Source of the DNA: Nitrospira sp.
Lineage (GTDB): Bacteria; Nitrospirota; Nitrospiria; Nitrospirales; Nitrospiraceae
Length of the DNA: 40,216 bases
Assembly: GCA_016788465.1 (NCBI GenBank)
Contig: JAEURV010000103.1
Coordinates: forward strand, 1 to 40,216
Reading direction: 5' to 3'
Shown: positions 9,286-17,263 of the stretch, in pieces
Position numbering within the stretch: position 1 is the stretch's first letter
How the letters are laid out: each line of letters begins with the position of its first letter
Made by a program: the position numbers and the translations under genes
The notes under the pieces: model-generated
Database searches by the model: none
Told to the model about the DNA's origin: nothing
Seen by the model: only the letters and a program-made list of their open reading frames with translations

Positions 9286-9476
9286 GGACCCCTCCTTTTG
9301 TCAACAACGACCAATGATTACGCAGCGCCTCCACCCACGTTTGGCTCGATAAGAAGATGAGAACCGGGGAATAGAACAAACACGCGCTCGGTTGGCAGAT
9401 ATAGGGACGGGCACCTGAAGGAGTGATGAATCGCTCACAGAACCCATCATCTATAGATAGGATGAAATTCGCGCTG

Positions 9477-9505
9477 CATGTAACATAGGGCATACCCTCT
9501 GTCAA
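9477..9505 (-). promoter_or_regulatory. Tentative csp promoter
   Basis: A perfect minus-strand TTGACA lies at 9500-9505. A 17-bp spacer leads to TACATG (9477-9482), which matches the -10 consensus poorly. If used, the csp transcript would have a leader of about 185 nt. The -35 is convincing, the -10 is not. Confidence 0.3.
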
Positions 9506-9537
9506 GGGAATCTTTACGTGCAAGATTTTCTCCTGTG

Positions 9538-9566
9538 TTTACAAGGGAGATCGACTCTCCTATAGT
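9538..9566 (+). promoter_or_regulatory. Putative sigma70 promoter of the lptF operon
   Basis: TTTACA (9538-9543) and TATAGT (9561-9566) are separated by exactly 17 bp; each box differs from consensus at one base. Predicted transcription start is near 9573, about 23 bases before the GTG of lptF. The spacer contains the inverted pair GGAGA/TCTCC (9546-9550 and 9556-9560), which could be an operator or a chance feature. Confidence 0.65.
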
Positions 9567-9595
9567 GTCCTCAACTTCTCCGTCTCTGGAACTCT

Positions 9596-10687
9596 GTGAT
9601 CTTACGCACACTACTCGATCGCTACATCTTCATCGAGCTGCTGTCTCCGTTCGGGCTCAGCCTCGGCGCCCTCTGTTTTGTCATGTTGACCCGAGAACTG
9701 TTGCGTCTCGTCGAGCTCTTGGTCTCCAAGGGAGTCGGAATCTGGGCCGTGCTCAAAGTGATTGCCATGCTGCTTCCCTCCGGGCTTGTCCTCACGCTGC
9801 CCATTGCCGGACTGATCGCCTCGGTCACCGCCTTCGGTCGGCTGTCCTTCGACAAAGAACTGATCGCCATGCGAGCGGCTGGGCTGAGCCTTGTTCGACT
9901 GTCGCAACCCGTGCTGTTGTTTTCCGTCTGTGTCTTTACCTTGACGTTGATCCTATCGCAGTGGGGACAACCATGGAGTTCATTGAATCTGAAGAAGGTG
10001 GCGCTCAACCTCTTGAAGGACCAACTGGCTCTCGCTCTGGAACGCGGCACCTTCAACGAACCGATCCCAAACATGATGATCTATGTTCCGGAAGGTGAAC
10101 AGGGGCACCCGGCTCCCGGCATCTTCATCTCGGATGAACGCCTTCCCAATGAGCCGCGTGTCATCGTTGCGGAACACTATCGGATCTTCATGGATGCCGA
10201 ACATGACCACGTGGCTCTTCAGTTAGAGAACGGCATGATTCATAGCCGTCCGCCTCAGATTGATCAGTCTCAACAGATTGCGTTTGCCAACTATGACATC
10301 AAGATCAATCTGAACCTCAGCAGTTACGCGGCAACTGAAGAACGTCCTTCCTACGACCAAATCATGGCACGCCTCGCCGAAACCGACGGCAAAGATGCCG
10401 GTGCGCTTCGGCGTATGATGGAATACTACCGAGACTTGGCCTTCCCAACTGCTTCTCTGATATTTTGCCTTCTTGGCGTGCCGGTTGGAATCGTATCGAA
10501 ACGGTCCGGTCGAGTCGGCGGCTTCGCTGTTGGCGTCGGCATCATCATCGCGTTCTACATACTGAATGTCGGATGCGATTTTCTGGTGACGGCCTTGATT
10601 CTTCATCCATTCTGGGGTGCCTGGCTGCCCAACGCTATTTTTATGATCATCACCATGGCGCTGTTCTACCGGGTAAGCAGGCAATAG
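9596..10687 (+). CDS. lptF: LPS export permease LptF (YjgP/YjgQ family)
   Basis: Inner-membrane subunit of the LptB2FG ABC transporter that extracts lipopolysaccharide and hands it to the LptC-A-D bridge. The 363 residues show the family layout: two N-terminal TM helices (LLSPFGLSLGALCFVMLTREL; VIAMLLPSGLVLTLPIAGL), the conserved FGRLSFDKELIAMRAAG cytosolic coupling-helix region (about 81-97), a third TM, a periplasmic beta-jellyroll (about 130-260), and three C-terminal TM helices. The start is GTG, giving MILRTLLDRYI; no strong SD is visible. lptG begins one base after its stop. LptF rather than LptG is assigned by order and by the N-terminal sequence. Confidence 0.93.
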   Translation: MILRTLLDRYIFIELLSPFGLSLGALCFVMLTRELLRLVELLVSKGVGIWAVLKVIAMLLPSGLVLTLPIAGLIASVTAFGRLSFDKELIAMRAAGLSLVRLSQPVLLFSVCVFTLTLILSQWGQPWSSLNLKKVALNLLKDQLALALERGTFNEPIPNMMIYVPEGEQGHPAPGIFISDERLPNEPRVIVAEHYRIFMDAEHDHVALQLENGMIHSRPPQIDQSQQIAFANYDIKINLNLSSYAATEERPSYDQIMARLAETDGKDAGALRRMMEYYRDLAFPTASLIFCLLGVPVGIVSKRSGRVGGFAVGVGIIIAFYILNVGCDFLVTALILHPFWGAWLPNAIFMIITMALFYRVSRQ

Positions 10688-10688
10688 G

Positions 10689-11783
10689 ATGATGACGATT
10701 CTGTTCCGGTATATTCTCCGCGAGTATGCAAAAATCTTCGGCATGTGTTTTTCTGGTTTGGTCACGATCTACTTGGTCATTGATTTTTTTGAAAAGGTCC
10801 GCCGATTTCTTCGCTATGAATCCGGTATCGTACCAATCTTGTTGTACTTTGCCCTGAAAATTCCCTCGATTTCCTTTCAGGTTGCTCCCTTTGCCGTTCT
10901 TGTCGCCACGCTGCTGACGCTGGGCCTTCTCTCCCGTAGCAATGAAATCACGGCGATGCGAAGCTGTGGAGTGAGCCTACTGTGGATGTCGTCCCCCTTT
11001 CTGCTCTTCGCCAGCGGCCTGTCGTTGGTGCTGCTCAGTTTCAGTTCGACCATCATCCCTCTCGCCTCCGAAAAGGCTGAAGAGGTCCGCGCCATCCAAA
11101 TCGAGCAGAAACCGACGCCCGTCACCATCAAAGCCGTTCAGCCTTGGGCTCGAATCAGCGCCGACAGTCTCATGAAGGTGGCTGAGATCGATGCCGAAGG
11201 CAAAACCTTGCGGGGGGTCCGTATTTTTTACTTTCGCGCGCCGTTCCAGCTCGACCGGATTACAGAGGCTGAGGAAGCCCGCTATGCGAGCGACGGTTGG
11301 GTCCTTCGAAACGGCTATCATCGCCAATTTCATTCGAGCGAGCACGTCGAGTTGGCTCGGTTTTCGGAACAGACCATCAGTATTCCGTTGATTCCTGACG
11401 ATTTCACGAGTTCACTCGTGGGGAACTCCGAAACAATGACCTTCGGGGAAATCCACAACTATCTTGAACGCTTTCGCCGGGAAGGATTCACCTTTTCTCG
11501 GCTGCTCACGGATTATCACGATCGTATGGCGTTACCCGTGGTCACGATTGTGATGGTCATCGTCGGAATTGCGCTCAGTCTTCGGCGGAGCGGTGTCCGC
11601 GGGGGAAGTATGACCGTAGGAATCGGTCAAGCCTTCATTGTAGGGTTTTGTTATTGGACCACGCATTCCATCGCCATCGCGCTCGGACGAGGAGGCGCGC
11701 TTGCGCCGATTTTGGCCGGTTGGATGGCGAACACCCTATTCTTGAGCTTCGGTCTGTATTTATTGCTAAAAGTTCGCCATTAG
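10689..11783 (+). CDS. lptG: LPS export permease LptG (YjgP/YjgQ family)
   Basis: Second permease of the LPS exporter. The 364-residue protein begins ILFRYILREYAKIF, typical of LptG, with TM segments near the N-terminus, the LLSRSNEITAMRSCGVSLLWM coupling region (about 78-97), a periplasmic domain of about 150 residues and three C-terminal TM helices. It starts one base after the lptF stop, so the pair is surely co-transcribed. An additional ATG directly follows the first. The partner ATPase LptB and LptA/C are not in this window. Confidence 0.93.
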   Translation: MMTILFRYILREYAKIFGMCFSGLVTIYLVIDFFEKVRRFLRYESGIVPILLYFALKIPSISFQVAPFAVLVATLLTLGLLSRSNEITAMRSCGVSLLWMSSPFLLFASGLSLVLLSFSSTIIPLASEKAEEVRAIQIEQKPTPVTIKAVQPWARISADSLMKVAEIDAEGKTLRGVRIFYFRAPFQLDRITEAEEARYASDGWVLRNGYHRQFHSSEHVELARFSEQTISIPLIPDDFTSSLVGNSETMTFGEIHNYLERFRREGFTFSRLLTDYHDRMALPVVTIVMVIVGIALSLRRSGVRGGSMTVGIGQAFIVGFCYWTTHSIAIALGRGGALAPILAGWMANTLFLSFGLYLLLKVRH

Positions 11784-11808
11784 ACACCCGTTTCTTTGTT
11801 GACTGTCT

Positions 11809-11842
11809 ACCGGTCTTCCGGTAAGAAAGGCGCCGTGGCGCC
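11809..11842 (+). promoter_or_regulatory. Tandem small hairpins between lptG and fabF
   Basis: Two adjacent inverted repeats: ACCGG/CCGGT (11809-11813, 11818-11822) and GGCGCC/GGCGCC (11829-11834, 11837-11842). No T-run follows, so they do not look like a strong intrinsic terminator. The first sits inside a weak promoter-like pair, TTGACT at 11799-11804 and TAAGAA at 11822-11827 (17-bp spacer). They might trim or attenuate the message ahead of fabF. Confidence 0.35.
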
Positions 11843-11861
11843 ACTATAAGGAGGGAGAAGC

Positions 11862-13118
11862 ATGGCCTCACGTGTTGTGATCACAGGTCTGGGGGTGATA
11901 TCTCCGATCGGAATCGGTGTGAGCGAATTCTGGAAATCGGCCCTGACCGGTCGTTCGGGAGTAACCGCCATTCCCTCCTTGGGATGGGTCCCCATGTCAG
12001 ACTACCGTTCTCGGGTAGCCGGCCAGGTTCATAATTTCTCACCAGAACAATACCTGACCGCCACCCAAGCCAATCGCGTCGATCGCTATGCGCAGTTTGC
12101 CTTGGTTGCATCGAAAGAAGCGTTGGCTGACGCGGACCTCAACATGACGAAGGAACGCCCTCACCGTGTTGGAGTGATTGTCGGAGCGGGCATGGGAGGA
12201 ATGGTCATGGGTGAGCGTGAAATTACGCAACTCTTCAAAACCCAACGTCCCCATCGGGTCCATCCCAATTTTATTCCGACCATTACACTCAATTCAGCCT
12301 CGGGCATTGTTGCGATGGCGCACGGAGCCAAAGGCCCCAACCTCACCATCTCAACGGCTTGTTCGTCCAGCGCTCATGCCCTTGGCCAGGCATTCCATTG
12401 CATTCGAACCGGGCAGGCCGATGCCGTCATTGCTGTTGGAGCCGATGCCAGCATTACTCCGCTGGTCTTCGCAGGATTCTGTTCCCTGCGCGCCCTATCC
12501 AGTGAGTTTAACGATGCCCCTGAACGCGCGTCGCGCCCCTTCGACCGACGCCGGGACGGTTTCGTCATGGGTGAGGGAGCCGCCGCGTTGATCGTGGAAT
12601 CATTGGCACACGCCAAGAAGCGGAAGGCCCGAGTCTATGCCGAGCTCGCCGGATATGCGGCAACGAGTGAAGCCTACCACATGGTGATTCCTCAGGAGGA
12701 TGGGCAAGAGATTAGCATGACCATGAAGATCGGGCTGGATTCAGCTGGGATCAGCTCCGATCAGGTGGACTACATTAATGCCCATGCAACGTCGACCACG
12801 ATCGGAGATGCCGTCGAGACAAAGGCGATCCGGAATCTCTTCAAGAGCCGGGCAGACAAGATCGCCATCAATGCCACAAAATCTCTCGTCGGTCATACGC
12901 TTGGAGCAGCGGGCGCAATCGGGGCCGTTGCCACCACGTTGGCAATCCATACCGGACAGATTCACCCGACCGCCAACTATGAAGAACCAGACCCGGACTG
13001 CCGGTTGGACGGCATTCGTCGGACGACTCAAGAACGAAAGATTCGGTATGCCCTCTTAAATGCATTCGGATTCGGCAGTAACAATGCCACCGTGGTCTTC
13101 AAGCGGTTTGTGGCGTAA
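11862..13118 (+). CDS. fabF: 3-oxoacyl-ACP synthase, FabF family
   Basis: Condensing enzyme extending acyl-ACP with malonyl-ACP by decarboxylative Claisen condensation, cytosolic. The 418 residues match KAS II length. Catalytic residues are visible: Cys167 in TACSSSAHALG, His308 in NAHATSTTIGD, Lys340 in NATKSLVGH and His345, plus the C-terminal GFGSNNATVVF. The start has AGGAGG seven bases upstream. It sits between lptG and a special acyl carrier protein plus lpxD, suggesting it makes acyl chains for lipid A rather than bulk fatty acid (inference). No fabD/fabG/fabH lies nearby, so it may be a second FabF paralogue in the genome. Confidence 0.93.
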   Translation: MASRVVITGLGVISPIGIGVSEFWKSALTGRSGVTAIPSLGWVPMSDYRSRVAGQVHNFSPEQYLTATQANRVDRYAQFALVASKEALADADLNMTKERPHRVGVIVGAGMGGMVMGEREITQLFKTQRPHRVHPNFIPTITLNSASGIVAMAHGAKGPNLTISTACSSSAHALGQAFHCIRTGQADAVIAVGADASITPLVFAGFCSLRALSSEFNDAPERASRPFDRRRDGFVMGEGAAALIVESLAHAKKRKARVYAELAGYAATSEAYHMVIPQEDGQEISMTMKIGLDSAGISSDQVDYINAHATSTTIGDAVETKAIRNLFKSRADKIAINATKSLVGHTLGAAGAIGAVATTLAIHTGQIHPTANYEEPDPDCRLDGIRRTTQERKIRYALLNAFGFGSNNATVVFKRFVA

Positions 13119-13201
13119 GTAATACATGATTGACCGATGGTGAGGCGCCTCGTCGCGGACGCTACTGCGAAGGACCTCATTCCACTTGTTAAGGAGTATC
13201 C

Positions 13202-13657
13202 ATGATGACTGAACGGATCGACCCCGCGATCACCGAAAAAATCGTCCATGCGTTGGCCACCTACCTAAAGCGAGACCCTGCGTCCATCACGGAGAGCCAC
13301 CACCTCCGAGACGATCTGGGACTGGACTCCGTCGCCGTGATCGAACTCCTGTTTGAGATCGAAGAACGTTTCAAACTTCAAATTCCGGATCAGGACCTTC
13401 CTGGGCTCAGCACCGTCGGATCGGTTGCGGCCTATGTCCAACGACGGTTGGCTGAATCGCCTACCACGGCCCCATCCGAATCCCCAAAGCCGGCGGCTAA
13501 ATCATCCAAAGCCAGTACGCAAAAGTCCGCCGCCAAGAAACCCAGCTCATCAAAATCTACTTCAAAGAAACCGGCATCGCCGAAATCATCCTCGGCCAAA
13601 CCCAAAGCGAGATCATCGGCAACAGCCAAGACCAAGAAGAAGGGTACAACACGATGA
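13202..13657 (+). CDS. Acyl carrier protein with long basic low-complexity tail
   Basis: Residues about 1-84 form a standard ACP: helices with the 4'-phosphopantetheine site DLGLDS (Ser43), followed by [21 protein letters not shown] and [14 protein letters not shown]. From about residue 86 to 151 comes a tail made almost wholly of Lys, Ser, Ala, Pro and Thr, with SKK/AKK/PKS units, like a histone H1 or nucleoid-protein tail. Typical ACPs are 75-95 residues. AAGGAG lies five bases before the ATG; the next codon is also ATG. The stop overlaps the lpxD start (ATGA), so the two are translationally coupled. It probably delivers the acyl chain to LpxD; the role of the tail is unknown. Confidence 0.88.
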   Translation: MMTERIDPAITEKIVHALATYLKRDPASITESHHLRDDLGLDSVAVIELLFEIEERFKLQIPDQDLPGLSTVGSVAAYVQRRLAESPTTAPSESPKPAAKSSKASTQKSAAKKPSSSKSTSKKPASPKSSSAKPKARSSATAKTKKKGTTR

Positions 13658-14748
13658 GCACGCCTCAACTCCCCACACCGCTGACACTCGCCCAAATTCA
13701 TGAAGTCGTCGGAGGGACCGTTCATGGCGACCTCCAGACACAGATCTCTTCCTTGACAAGTCTCGCTCAAGCCAATTCCTGTGCCCTATCCTTCGTCACG
13801 AATGACAAGATGGCCAAGGCTGCAACGAATGTGCAGGTTGCGGCCCTTCTGATCCATCGGTATCAGCCGGATCTCGCCATTCCTCAAATTGTGGTCGATA
13901 ATCCCATGCTTGCATTCGCACGTGTCGCGCAGAAGTTTTTCGTCCAGGCCCCGCCTCCCAGAGGCATTGCCGACCAAGTCATACAAGGGACTGATGTACG
14001 GATAGGTTCCGACCCATCTATTTGGCCGTTTGTGACGCTCGGTGACCATGTCACGATTGGGAACCGCGTGACCCTCTACCCGGGAGTTTTTGTAGGATCA
14101 GGTTCAACGATCGGAGACGATTGTGTTTTGTATCCTAACGTCGTGGTCCGCGAAGCCTGTTCACTTGGCGCTCGCGTGATCGTCCATAGCGGTACGGTGA
14201 TCGGAGCGGATGGGTTCGGCTATGTTCAGCATCAAGGCCGCCACCACAAAATTCCTCAACTCGGTGGCGTCATCATTGAGGACGATGTAGAGCTGGGCGC
14301 CAATGTAACAATCGATCGTGCCACATTCGGCCATACCCTGGTGAAGCAGGGGACCAAAGTTGACAATCTGGTTCAAATTGCCCACAACGTCATTGTTGGG
14401 GAGCACTGCATTCTTGTTGCGCAAGTGGGCATCGCTGGCAGTACGACGATCGGGCGACATGTCATGATCGGGGGACAAGCCGGTCTCGCCGACCACCTTA
14501 CAATCGGGGATCAGGTGATGATCGCGGCAAAATCCGGTGTCAATCGCAGCATTGAGTCGAACCAAGTCGTCGGCGGCATACCGGCCATGCCACGTGAAAA
14601 GGCCTTAAGGATTCAAGGCGGAATCTTTCAGCTCCCGGAGACACGGGATACGGTCCGTAACCTTGAGCAGCGCGTGACGGCGCTGGAACACCAAGCGAAG
14701 TCGACATCACGACGACGAACGCCTGGGCCAAAGAAACGTCGTTCGTGA
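13654..14748 (+). CDS. lpxD: UDP-3-O-acylglucosamine N-acyltransferase LpxD
   Basis: Third enzyme of lipid A synthesis, transferring a 3-hydroxyacyl chain from ACP to UDP-3-O-acyl-glucosamine. The N-terminal uridine-binding domain (about 10-100) contains the [13 protein letters not shown] segment and ends in [15 protein letters not shown] left-handed beta-helix of hexapeptide repeats spans about 110-310, with GADGFGY (184-190), IDRATFG (220-226) and the presumed catalytic His244 in [13 protein letters not shown]-terminal helix (about 335-350) is followed by a basic tail ([13 protein letters not shown]), lengthening it to 364 residues against about 340 in E. coli. Its ATG overlaps the ACP stop. 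It is the last gene of the + strand block. Confidence 0.95.
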   Translation: MSTPQLPTPLTLAQIHEVVGGTVHGDLQTQISSLTSLAQANSCALSFVTNDKMAKAATNVQVAALLIHRYQPDLAIPQIVVDNPMLAFARVAQKFFVQAPPPRGIADQVIQGTDVRIGSDPSIWPFVTLGDHVTIGNRVTLYPGVFVGSGSTIGDDCVLYPNVVVREACSLGARVIVHSGTVIGADGFGYVQHQGRHHKIPQLGGVIIEDDVELGANVTIDRATFGHTLVKQGTKVDNLVQIAHNVIVGEHCILVAQVGIAGSTTIGRHVMIGGQAGLADHLTIGDQVMIAAKSGVNRSIESNQVVGGIPAMPREKALRIQGGIFQLPETRDTVRNLEQRVTALEHQAKSTSRRRTPGPKKRRS

Positions 14749-14765
14749 GGCTTCAAGCTTCACCA

Positions 14766-15296
14766 CTACTTTGCCATAGTGATGACTCTCCTCCAAAGGA
14801 ACATCTTGGCCCAATAGAATCCGGCCCATGGCATAAGGATGGCCGGAATCATATGCACCCGCCCGTATGAAAATGCGGCAATCGCACTTCCCACGAGCAG
14901 CAAGATGCCCAAGCCGTAGGCCAGCGGAATAAATTGGCGCCCTGTATGTTCTATCTCAGGTGCGGATGGCTGTTTCTTAAGTTTCCCCTTCTGTCTGTTC
15001 AAACCGTCCCTCATCCGTGCGGCAAGAACTTCAGGGAACTCCCGAAGAAGATACCGCTGGTACAGGGTTTGTGCCGCGCCTAGACCTATGCCTGAAAGGA
15101 ATAAGCCTGAACTCTGATAAAAAGTATCCCACGTGTAACTATCACTTCCGAGCAACTGGTAGCCCAGCCCGCCAACACTCCCGACTAAGCAAACTAGGCC
15201 GAGAAAGCCTGAGGGAAACAGAATATACGTCTTCACATACTCGAGCGCCTGCTGCATCGTTTGCTGCGGATGGTGAACGGTAATAAGTTTTGGCAC
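14766..15296 (-). CDS. Membrane protein of unknown function
   Basis: A 176-residue protein I cannot assign to a named family. Four hydrophobic stretches are visible: about 28-47 (ILFPSGFLGLVCLVGSVGGLG), 66-80 (LFLSGIGLGAAQTLY), 127-143 (LAYGLGILLLVGSAIAAF) and 150-166 (IPAILMPWAGFYWAKMF). They are separated by a basic cytosolic-like loop with RDGLNRQKGKLKKQ. The start is GTG at 15296, with AGGGG six bases upstream. It converges on lpxD, the two stops being 17 bp apart, and has no obvious operon partner. Coding is supported by the clean frame, the SD and membrane-protein composition. Confidence 0.7.
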   Translation of the reverse strand: MPKLITVHHPQQTMQQALEYVKTYILFPSGFLGLVCLVGSVGGLGYQLLGSDSYTWDTFYQSSGLFLSGIGLGAAQTLYQRYLLREFPEVLAARMRDGLNRQKGKLKKQPSAPEIEHTGRQFIPLAYGLGILLLVGSAIAAFSYGRVHMIPAILMPWAGFYWAKMFLWRRVITMAK

Positions 15297-15652
15297 GCCA
15301 TTCCCCTTCTAGTTCATGAATGAATTCGTCATGGTGTGAGCATTATAACGATCTCGCACTCCGCAGAAAAGTGGCGATCCTCACCTTCACCCCAAGAGCA
15401 TATTTCCCTGCCTCTCCCATTTCCCCGTGTATCACCATGAGATTAAGCTATATCACGAACATTCTTGATCTTTTATCCAGTTCCGCAGCTTGGTCAGGCT
15501 TACCCGTGCACCACTCGTCCGAATACCGATTTGACAGTCTGCCTATGACCTGAGGGGCTTCCGCATTCTCTGTCGTGGGGACGGTCTTTACAGAACAAGG
15601 ACCGGATAGGGAGGGCGCACGCAACGTGGAGGAGGAGCAGATTGCTATTCAG
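15297..15652. other. 356-bp intergenic region
   Basis: No credible gene. A 77-codon plus-strand open frame at 15320-15553 has no SD and no recognisable features. The region should hold the promoter of the membrane-protein gene and the 3' end of the HD-GYP transcript, but I see no convincing promoter boxes or T-rich terminator. Confidence 0.55.
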
Positions 15653-16672
15653 TTACGAATGACGTTTATGGGTGTCAACGGCTTCCTGTAGAGTTGATGC
15701 GATGGCGTCAAGGCTCTCAAGTAAAGCGGTGAAATGATCTGAAACCTTCGTCTTGGCAGGAGCCTGATATGGCTCCGACACGATCGTTCCTAATTGAACC
15801 TTTCCCGTAACGGGCGGCTTGAGCGTTTCAATGATCGTGAGTAACGGAATCAGACTCAAATCCAACTCTCGAGGTTGAACTTCCTCTCCTTGCTCTGTCG
15901 CAATCACGTTCACAACGGGACGAAGGGGATAACGGCTGTTTATCTTTACCACAACTCCTATATCCCCTGTGGTAAGCCGAACCGTGGTTCCAAGCGGATA
16001 CACCGACAACTGTTCGACCAACGCCTTGAGAATTTCCCGTGGAAAGGTAGCCCGTTCAGCCACAAGCAGTTCCTTCATAGCTTCATGCGGGAACAGCCTG
16101 ACGCGATACGGGCGCTCACTCACTAGGGCATCAAACACATCGACCAGCCCACAGATTTGTGCCATCTCATGAATCTGTCTTCCCCTGAGGCGATGAGGAT
16201 ATCCCTGCCCGTTCCATCGCTCATGCGCTTGACGTGTCAGTGGTGCCAGCCAATGAAAGGCAGGATCACATGCGAGAATAATTTCAGCCCCACGCTCCGG
16301 ATGCTGTTCAATGATCGTGCGTTCCTCAGGAGTGAGTCGCTCGCTTTTGTTCAGCAATCCCGCAGGCATAGCAAATAACCCAATATCATGAACAAGCCCG
16401 GCAAGAGCAAGGCGTTGTAGCTCTTCCCCATAGTATCCCAATCCAATCCCGACTCGTGTACCTAAGATGGCGACATTCAGTAAGTTGGTGAGGAGTGGAG
16501 CCCCCGGTGGCCCAGACAGTGCTTCCACCACGAGTTCATCCGCCTTGTGCAGCGACGTCACGACGTCTACCGCAAGCGCTTCAAGTCGTCTGACCGGAAT
16601 AACCTGACGCCCTTGCACAGCTACCGCGGTGTCCTCTAATGTCTGAATTGCTTTGTCATACCAAGTCTTCAC
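15653..16672 (-). CDS. HD-GYP domain protein (probable c-di-GMP phosphodiesterase)
   Basis: Predicted metal-dependent hydrolase of cyclic di-GMP. The 339-residue protein has an N-terminal helical part and an HD-GYP domain from about residue 60 to 215: HDIG metal ligands at about 95-98, an EQHPERGAEII segment, then AHERWNGQGYP with GYP at about 157-159. The QICGLVDVFDALVSERPYR motif follows. A beta-rich C-terminal part (PLGTTVRLTTGDIGVVVKIN) is common in this group. No receiver, PAS or membrane segment is seen. An ATG at 16711 is in frame, but GTG 16672 is preceded by a perfect GGAGGT (16679-16684) six bases upstream and is preferred. It lies after the chemosensory genes, separated by 591 bp, so it may have its own promoter. 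Confidence 0.9.
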   Translation of the reverse strand: MKTWYDKAIQTLEDTAVAVQGRQVIPVRRLEALAVDVVTSLHKADELVVEALSGPPGAPLLTNLLNVAILGTRVGIGLGYYGEELQRLALAGLVHDIGLFAMPAGLLNKSERLTPEERTIIEQHPERGAEIILACDPAFHWLAPLTRQAHERWNGQGYPHRLRGRQIHEMAQICGLVDVFDALVSERPYRVRLFPHEAMKELLVAERATFPREILKALVEQLSVYPLGTTVRLTTGDIGVVVKINSRYPLRPVVNVIATEQGEEVQPRELDLSLIPLLTIIETLKPPVTGKVQLGTIVSEPYQAPAKTKVSDHFTALLESLDAIASTLQEAVDTHKRHS

Positions 16673-17263
16673 GAGGACACCTCCACACCCCGGCTGTCGT
16701 GAAGAGAGCATACACTGCGGACAACCGATTCGACGACCATGTATCTTGTCAATCCGATCCCAGTAGACCCGCCGTCATACCGATTCCGGTGATTATTGTA
16801 CGATTGCGTGACGACTCACATATCTCTGGCCGTTGTGAGTTGGCGAGGCAAACTACATCCGTCTCCTCTAGCAGAATGCTGCAAAAGTCCTCCAGCTGTG
16901 TTCTCTCATCACTCAGAGGCTCGACGTACCGAAACGTACGCCCAGCTCCTCCGCTCGCCGCGGCCTTGCTGGACGGCCTTTTTGAGCATTCTGAGGTGTA
17001 GAGTGCCACAGTCTCTTCTATCATCGTGCAACGATGTGCGAAGCAGAAGCCGCGTTTTTCAACAAACTGCTAGGAGACCGATGCGATGCTCTCTTCTTCC
17101 TCATTGAGGAGACACGGAGTCGAGAGATTGAAAGATCGTTCACTGGCGAAGATCGATATCCACACTGCCCGGTTTTCTGAATCGCTGACTGGCCCTGTAT
17201 GCATTCACAGGACGATATATGATTCAGATACTGTATGGCCGGAATGATCACTGAAGTCCCCGC
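16673..17263. other. 591-bp intergenic region with a large palindromic repeat
   Basis: Several open frames cross this stretch on both strands (for example 91 codons at 16749-17024, minus), but none has a family signature or good SD. The region holds the 122-bp near-palindromic repeat described separately and, at about 17055-17070, a fragment resembling that repeat's terminal sequence (TTTTTCAACAAACTGCTAG against CAGCATTCTGCTAG on the minus strand of the main copy). A small CCTGT/ACAGG hairpin lies near 17195. Confidence 0.6.
16872..16993. repeat. 122-bp near-palindromic repeat element (REP/MITE-like)
   Basis: The ends are perfect 9-bp inverted repeats, CAGAATGCT at 16872-16880 and AGCATTCTG at 16985-16993. 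Inside them, AAAAGTCCTCCAGC pairs with GCTGGACGGCCTTTTT. The centre is a CGTAC/GTACG hairpin (16925-16929, 16936-16940) flanked by GAGGCTC and GCTCCTC. The transcript could fold into one long imperfect hairpin. No transposase is nearby. I recall similar intergenic elements in Nitrospira genomes, but this could not be checked. Confidence 0.72.

Larger units (their letters stand above)
9286..9595. other. 310-bp divergent intergenic region between csp and lptF
   Basis: No credible ORF or RNA gene seen. It contains the putative csp promoter and leader on the minus strand and the lptF promoter on the plus strand. A short perfect palindrome, ATCTATAGAT, lies near 9450. Confidence 0.7.

Noticed and set aside
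13432-13770. 112-codon minus-strand frame opposite the ACP tail
   Set aside because: Its acidic low-complexity composition is just the antisense of the Lys/Ser/Ala-rich tail, and it crosses the ACP-lpxD junction.
16749-17024. 91-codon minus-strand open frame in the gap upstream of the HD-GYP gene
   Set aside because: It runs through the palindromic repeat, has no SD or family pattern, and competing frames of similar length exist on the other strand.
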